Assembly: GCF_018320785.1 (NCBI RefSeq)
Contig: NC_054876.1
Location: forward strand, 20,296,212-20,360,211
Length of the DNA: 64,000 bases
DNA from: Cheilinus undulatus
Taxonomy: Eukaryota > Chordata > Actinopteri > Labriformes > Labridae
Reading direction: 5' to 3'
Shown here: positions 60,801 through 64,000 of the stretch, in pieces
Numbering within the stretch: the stretch's first letter is position 1
How the letters are laid out: each line of letters begins with the position of its first letter
The notes under the pieces: model-generated
Seen by the model: the letters and a program-made list of their open reading frames with translations, nothing else
Told to the model about the DNA's origin: nothing
Database searches by the model: none
Translations under genes and position numbers: made by a program

Positions 60801-62306
60801 AATCATATTTTGTTTATCTTTATGTGAAATCTGCTACTAAAGTAGGTAGGTCTCTCCACAGAGGTTGTGATCTTGTTAAATGCTTACATGTAAAGTGAAT
60901 GCCTTCATACTTCTCCTGCTGCTGTCTCTAACTTTGGGTTTTGTTGTTTTTAGCCTCCCTCTCTGAGATCGGCATCCTGGCAGCAGCAGTTGGAGGAGCC
61001 TGTGCTTTTATTCTGATCATCCTCGCTATTTTTGTGGCGGTGAGGATTTGCAAACGAAAGCACATGCAGAATGACATCGAGCTACACCCACGGGAGCAAG
61101 AGTGGAGGGACCCGACCGTGTGGTGAGGGACTGACAGCAGGAGCTCCTCTGCTCCTGTTCTTCTTGGGACTGGTGTAGCGTCTGGTGGCTGTTTGGGTCC
61201 ACTCTACTGGAAAGACTGGTGGATTTTGTAGCTGGGAAAGCTCCTTTTTCTTCCATGTTTGCTCCTCCAATGTGAACCCCAGATATATCTATTTTAACGA
61301 CAGTATTAGATAGCCTAATGTACCACAATTACAATTTTACAATGTTGAATCTTTACACATTTTGTACTTAACAAAATTTTCAATCTTTGTAATTACTATC
61401 ATTTAATTCCTAATTTTTAAGCTGTAAAGTAGGAGATGTAAATATGGAGATATTTTATTGCTATCTAGATGGTGTCTTTGGATTTGCTCTTCAATTCACA
61501 GCAGCTATTCTGATTAGGCTGTTTTGCATTTAAAATCTAAGAAAGTTAACTCCTAAACATATATCTGATTATGTCCTTTCAGATCAACCACTGCAGAGCA
61601 CTGAATACATGATACACTGCTGTGAATTGAGTCATATCTTCTCTATTGCTTTCTACTGAGGCTTTCAGCAATGACAGATAAGAACAGATATACTTTTTCC
61701 AGGCAATACTTTCCTTTCTTCATTGGCAGCAGCTGCTGCTTCACCCCAATCAAATGTTATGACTGAAGGTGAAAGTTTTAAGAAACATAGAGAACTTAAA
61801 ACTGATGGACCATGAACTGGTGGATAAATCTTCATGAACTGATGTTTTGGTGCATATTTCCTCAAGGAATCAGCTCATAAATTCCCTGAGGTGTTCTGGC
61901 TGAGTTTGTTTCAAGCTGAGGATTCTGGGTATTGTATTTTTTAAAGCTGCTATTGATGTTGTATTGGGAATGGACCTTTATAAAGGTAAATGGCTGATTT
62001 GTTTCTTGCTGCACTGCCCAAGCAGTAAGATATTCATAAGTAGTCGGTCTCACTGTCTGCGTGTGTTTGTTTTGCATCGATGGCATCAGTTCACCTGAAG
62101 AGGCCATTCATCTGACAGTCCCAAAGAAAGAGAAAGAAGCTGAGAGTTCTGATGATGAAGAGTCTGAACCCAGCAGTGGAGACGATGAGGAAGAAGAGGG
62201 CCTCGAAGAAGACGATGACGATGACGATGATGACGACGATGACGATGATGACGACGACGATGATGGTGGTGATGAGGGTGGCGGTATATTGGACGCACTA
62301 GATTGA
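45815..62306 (+). CDS. mpzl2: Myelin protein zero-like 2 (EVA1), five coding exons
   Basis: Single-pass type I adhesion protein of epithelia and thymus, mediating homophilic cell-cell contact. Exons: 45815-45875, 55252-55421, 56921-57131, 60954-61122 and 62090-62306, in frame throughout for 275 aa. A signal peptide with core FLLLLGGLL covers about residues 1-22. A V-type Ig domain covers about 28-144, with Cys48, Trp65 and Cys125 and sequons at Asn40 and Asn120. The block CQVRNPPDVHGSNGEI is the MPZL2 signature, and VSWNFKPLNQGP also matches. The membrane span is about 153-177 (IGILAAAVGGACAFILIILA...), followed by RICKRKH. MPZL3 is the alternative, but these blocks are closer to MPZL2. The tail is unusual: see the last exon. 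If the exon-4 donor is not used, the product ends at 204 aa. Confidence 0.92.
46801..47591 (+). mobile_element. hAT-like element with CAGAGGTGGAAAG ends
   Basis: It starts CAGAGGTGGAAAGAGTG and ends CTTTCCACCTCT, inverted repeats of about 12 bp. The subterminal sequence at both ends is rich in AAGTACTTAAGTA-like words. The 8-bp flanks GGTCTTTG and TCTCTTTG agree at six positions. It lies in mpzl2 intron 1. Confidence 0.65.
47965..48180 (+). mobile_element. tRNA-derived SINE, copy 2
   Basis: The head is CAGATGGCCACTTAGCAGGT, then a B-box-like GGCTCGAATTCAGCC and the body GTGTCATTTCCCACC. It is the plus-strand counterpart of the copies at 25830 and 50700 and lies in mpzl2 intron 1. Confidence 0.6.
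48602..48850 (-). mobile_element. Short DNA transposon with 9-bp target duplication, copy 2
   Basis: A 249-bp element flanked by perfect 9-bp repeats GGTAGTTGG (48593-48601 and 48851-48859). It starts TAACCAGACACGCCAGATGG with the hairpin CCAGATGGAT/ATCCATCTGG, and ends CCATCTGCTTTGCAAGGCTA. It has the same ends as copy 1 and copy 3 and a shorter interior without the reading-frame start. Confidence 0.75.
48860..50690. other. mpzl2 intron 1, nothing recognised
   Basis: Intronic sequence without a recognised exon or clear transposon. Short frames such as 49204-49386 have no splice context or family match. Confidence 0.4.
50690..50880 (-). mobile_element. tRNA-derived SINE, copy 3
   Basis: On the plus strand: a poly-T run, GGCCTTTATGCATTTACATA, GGGAAAGGAACCACAGGTTG and ACTAACCATTAGGCCACTGG. 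Read on the minus strand this is the same head-to-tail order as the copy at 25830. It lies in mpzl2 intron 1. Confidence 0.65.
51419..52001 (+). mobile_element. Short DNA transposon with 9-bp target duplication, copy 3 (inverted)
   Basis: The longest copy (583 bp), inverted relative to copies 1 and 2. It starts TAACCTTGCAAAGCAGATGG and ends with the hairpin CCAGATGGAT...AGTCCATCTGG and GTGTCAGGTTA. The flanks ATTTTTTCG (51410-51418) and ATGTTTTCA (52002-52010) agree at 7 of 9. On the plus strand a frame from 51607 begins MVEDISMDAVKALGISELDD and continues ISSSKEEQRTALSCFLF, related to the frame start in copy 1. Confidence 0.75.
52399..53505. mobile_element. hAT-like element with GGTTGGAAGTAACTAATTGC-type ends
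   Basis: The left end GGTTGGAAGTAACTAATTGC and subterminal AATTGAGTA/TGTACTTTTTGAGTA words recur inverted at the right end (GTACTTGTACTTGAGTAC, then CTCTGGTTCCACC). Both ends have the teleost hAT pattern of AAGTAA/GAGTA clusters. No transposase frame is intact. Limits are approximate; it lies in mpzl2 intron 1. Confidence 0.5.
53510..55250. other. mpzl2 intron 1, 3' part
   Basis: AT-rich intronic sequence leading to exon 2, with no additional exon recognised. A poly-T tract lies near 54026. Confidence 0.4.
55252..55421 (+). CDS. mpzl2: mpzl2 exon 2 (first half of the Ig domain)
   Basis: It starts after TTTTACAG and encodes VLHVSGIDIYTPKEVEAVNG through QGPDES, including the disulfide Cys48 and core Trp65. 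The donor is TCG|GTGTGT, a weak but legal site, phase 0. Confidence 0.9.
55955..56060 (+). repeat. Fragment of a dispersed teleost repeat in mpzl2 intron 2
   Basis: The sequence TACACTTTATTGTCCCCTTG followed by GGGAAATTTGTCTGCACAC is the familiar tail of a teleost retroelement. The rest of intron 2 (55422-56920) shows nothing recognisable. Confidence 0.5.
56921..57131 (+). CDS. mpzl2: mpzl2 exon 3 (second half of the Ig domain)
   Basis: It begins VFYYQEAPYPPEHGRFKGHA and ends EIVLRVVNK plus one base. It includes FNGTFTCQV with the second disulfide Cys125 and sequon Asn120. Acceptor GTGTTAG; donor AAAG|GTCAGA, phase 1 as usual for Ig exons. Confidence 0.92.
57627..59384 (+). mobile_element. 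CTAGGGCTGCAAGCAGC-type repeat, inserted in a Tc1-like arm
   Basis: It begins CTAGGGCTGCAAGCAGCACT, identical at its left end to the copy at 63366. It interrupts the right arm of the Tc1-like element, which resumes at 59385. It includes three tandem units of about 154 bp (57917-58345) and ends near GGTCAGTGCTTGGCCCCTC. Its superfamily was not identified, and no intact long frame was seen. Confidence 0.6.
57917..58345 (+). repeat. Three tandem units of about 154 bp
   Basis: Units start at 57917, 58071 and 58226, each opening GTCAATGTTGGGGCAGATAT (with changes) and continuing through AGAAATGAC and ACTTCCTGT. The third unit is shortened. They lie inside the CTAGGGCTGCAAGCAGC-type repeat. Confidence 0.75.
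59420..60950. other. mpzl2 intron 3, 3' part
   Basis: No exon recognised. The minus-strand frame at 59959-60309 (116 codons) has no family resemblance and no evident promoter. It is treated as chance. Confidence 0.4.
60954..61122 (+). CDS. mpzl2: mpzl2 exon 4 (membrane span and juxtamembrane tail)
   Basis: It encodes ASLSEIGILAAAVGGACAFI, the rest of the membrane span, then RICKRKHMQNDIELHPREQE and WRDPTV. The exon ends GTGTG|GTGAGG. Read through, the next codons are TGG TGA, so the splice donor overlaps a stop codon. Confidence 0.88.
62090..62306 (+). CDS. mpzl2: mpzl2 exon 5 (acidic C-terminal tail)
   Basis: After the acceptor GGCATCAG, the first T completes Cys204 and the frame continues SPEEAIHLTVPKKEKEAESS. 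Then come DDEESEPSSGDDEEEEGLEE, a run of 18 Asp (residues 245-262, 62211-62264) and GGDEGGGILDALD before TGA at 62304-62306. The frame is open upstream to 62061 but has no ATG there, so it is an exon and not a separate gene. SSDDEE and SSGDDEEEE fit casein kinase 2 sites. The tail is not found in mammalian MPZL2. Confidence 0.72.
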
Positions 62307-63320
62307 TTAGTTTCCTCCCCGTTACAGTCTTAGGGCTTTGCTATTCATCAACCCTTAAAGTTATTTATTGGAGTGTTTCAGTGTTCAGTGCATTATGGCC
62401 ACTGAAAAATCTGAGAACCGGCACTAATAATGATTCACAATTAGTATTGATCTCACAACATGATAGACAGTTTCAGAAAGTCATCCAAATCAATGCAGCA
62501 GGACCAGTGTCATCTTTTTTATTAAATGCATATTTATTTGTCAAAAACTGCCGCCTACTTTTCCTAGAATGCAACTTGGCAGGCAAAAGTTTGTTTAGAA
62601 GTCTTGACATATGATGCAAAAAGATTTGGTGCAAGCAGCAGAGTTCTGCCATGTAAGCTAACGTCTTTAACTTAAGATTTTCTCCGCTTATTTGTGAACT
62701 TGTAGTCTTTCAGCTCAAACTGATGCAGACACAAGTTTTGTCACTTTGAGGCAATATGTCTGACTTTACAACACTGCATCTGGACCTTTAAGAGTATTTG
62801 TATTACTTCTTCCCCTTTTATTTTTGTTTTTGTCATTTTTAACAGAATTATGTGTGTCTAGCTGTTTCTTTATGCTGATTTGACTAGATTTCCATTCAGT
62901 AACTGTTGGAAATATGTTGCCTTAGAACAACAATGGAGAAACACATTAATTTCGCATTGAATAAAAGTATAATAGATTGATTTTAAAGAGAGAAGCCAGT
63001 TTGCTTGGCTACTTTGTTACTGCTAGATTAAATCAAATGTCTTGTTCAATTTCAAATTTAACAGCTATAGAAAATTTTTGTTTTGATGGGTTTTTTATAT
63101 AATAACAGCTTTAAACTGTGTCATAGTGTTTAACTTCAAGAAAATCGACCATGGCTTTTTTAGTGATAAAGCCTGGTGTTTACTACATACTATGGCAATA
63201 TTGCACAAATGATTTTGTAAATAGTGTAAAATAAACAGAATTTAACACTTTTTTAAACTCTTGAAATGTTGTCTAATATATATCTACTGAACAATTGTTG
63301 AATAAAGAGTTGCTTTTTAT
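62307..63320 (+). other. mpzl2: mpzl2 3' UTR
   Basis: About 1 kb of AT-rich sequence follows the exon-5 stop, with three canonical polyadenylation signals (AATAAA at 62960, 63230 and 63301). The last is followed by GAGTTGC and a drop into other sequence. No AATAAA was found between the alternative exon-4 stop (61126) and the acceptor at 62089, so the transcript must extend through exon 5. Confidence 0.65.
63301..63306 (+). terminator. mpzl2: Distal polyadenylation signal of mpzl2
   Basis: AATAAA, the last of three; the earlier ones are at 62960-62965 and 63230-63235. A dispersed repeat begins 58 bp further on, consistent with the gene ending here. Confidence 0.55.
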
Positions 63321-63365
63321 AACTTAAAAGCCTGAATCTGATTTTAATTTAAAAAAACAAAAAAC

Positions 63366-64000
63366 TAGGGCTGCAAGCAGCACAACGGGCCCTCGCACCT
63401 CTGTGCACGTTGGGTCCAAGTTGGGTTGTGGCCTCATCAGAAACAATAGCCAGCAGCAGTGATGTCTGTCCAAGCTGAACTGTCAAACAGCCTTAAAGTC
63501 TTGTCATTTTTTGAAAGTTTCATCACTGTACAAGTTTGTTCAGCATATAGAATGAACTACTTCCTGTTCCAAGGCGAACAAAAAAATCCCCATGGCCATG
63601 CCTTTTGACCTCTAAGCGCCATCCAAAGGTCAATGTCTTGAGAGTTGTGTGCGCAAATTTCAGCAAGGTTTGGCCAATCTTGTAATTAATAGGATTTTTT
63701 TTGTGAGGGCTAGCTATTATTATGACATGGAATAACACATAAATTTCATGAGCTGCCATGGCCACACCCTTTGGGTTTGGTATAACATTTTGCTCAATTT
63801 TAATCCTCCATGGCTCATCTTATACTACACCAAAGATGAAGGTGATTGGATCAACAGTGTGCTACAGGAGCTGCTTTTTTGAAATATTGGAGGGGACGCC
63901 ACTGAGTCATCTAGCCACACCCACCAACAAGATTTATATCATTTACTTCAGGTCCCTCAGGGCCTTATTTATACCAAGTTTAATATCTTTAAAGGTACGT
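63366..64000 (+). mobile_element. Second CTAGGGCTGCAAGCAGC-type repeat, cut by the window end
   Basis: The left end CTAGGGCTGCAAGCAGCAC matches that at 57627, then GGGCCCTCGCACC. The remainder, up to the end of the window, has blocks such as AATGAACTACTTCCTGTTCC and CACACCCTTTGGGTTTGG in the style of the first copy. The right end is not included. Confidence 0.6.

Noticed and set aside
62086-62298. His/Arg-rich minus-strand frame
   Set aside because: It is only the reverse complement of the GAC/GAT run in mpzl2 exon 5.
62061-62306. Acidic frame as a separate small gene
   Set aside because: It has no ATG in its open stretch, and a good acceptor at 62089 joins it in frame to mpzl2 exon 4.

Overview
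This is nuclear DNA from a vertebrate, almost certainly a ray-finned (teleost) fish. It is AT-rich, with long introns bounded by GT/AG. It is crowded with repeats of teleost type: Tc1-like and hAT-like elements, tRNA-derived SINEs, and decayed LINE sequence. Three protein-coding genes can be rebuilt exon by exon with intact frames. The rest is intron, UTR, or intergenic sequence dominated by transposable-element debris.

Layout: (1) tagln (transgelin/SM22-alpha, + strand) has a probable non-coding first exon near 1.6-1.7 kb behind a CArG-like box. Its four coding exons lie between 9,137 and 12,028 and encode 201 aa. (2) 12.4-31 kb is intergenic. It holds a degenerate telomere-like minisatellite (17.56-18.43 kb), short inverted-repeat elements, a Tc1 fragment, SINEs and a LINE endonuclease remnant. 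(3) pafah1b2 (catalytic alpha2 subunit of PAF acetylhydrolase 1b, - strand) has five coding exons between 39,811 and 33,970 and encodes 229 aa with its Ser/Asp/His catalytic residues intact. A probable non-coding first exon lies near 40.25-40.34 kb. (4) A 5.5-kb intergenic interval contains a nearly complete but decayed Tc1-like transposon. (5) mpzl2 (myelin protein zero-like 2 / EVA1, + strand) has five coding exons from 45,815 to 62,306. Its last exon encodes a very acidic tail, and the 5' splice site feeding that exon overlaps an in-frame stop, so two C-termini are possible (204 or 275 aa). The 3' UTR runs to about 63.3 kb.

The three genes do not form an operon or pathway. They are a cytoskeletal actin-binding protein of smooth muscle, a cytosolic lipid esterase subunit that binds LIS1, and a homophilic cell-adhesion molecule. 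Their human counterparts all lie in 11q23.3, so the window looks like a conserved syntenic block in which the three are much closer together.

The most unusual material is in the repeats. One small DNA-transposon family has three copies here, each with a 9-bp target duplication, a subterminal hairpin and, in two copies, the start of a shared reading frame. A second, hAT-like family has four copies in the same orientation with a T-poor, locally expanding interior. There is also a transposon-within-transposon in mpzl2 intron 3. No rRNA, tRNA gene, CRISPR or prokaryotic system is present.
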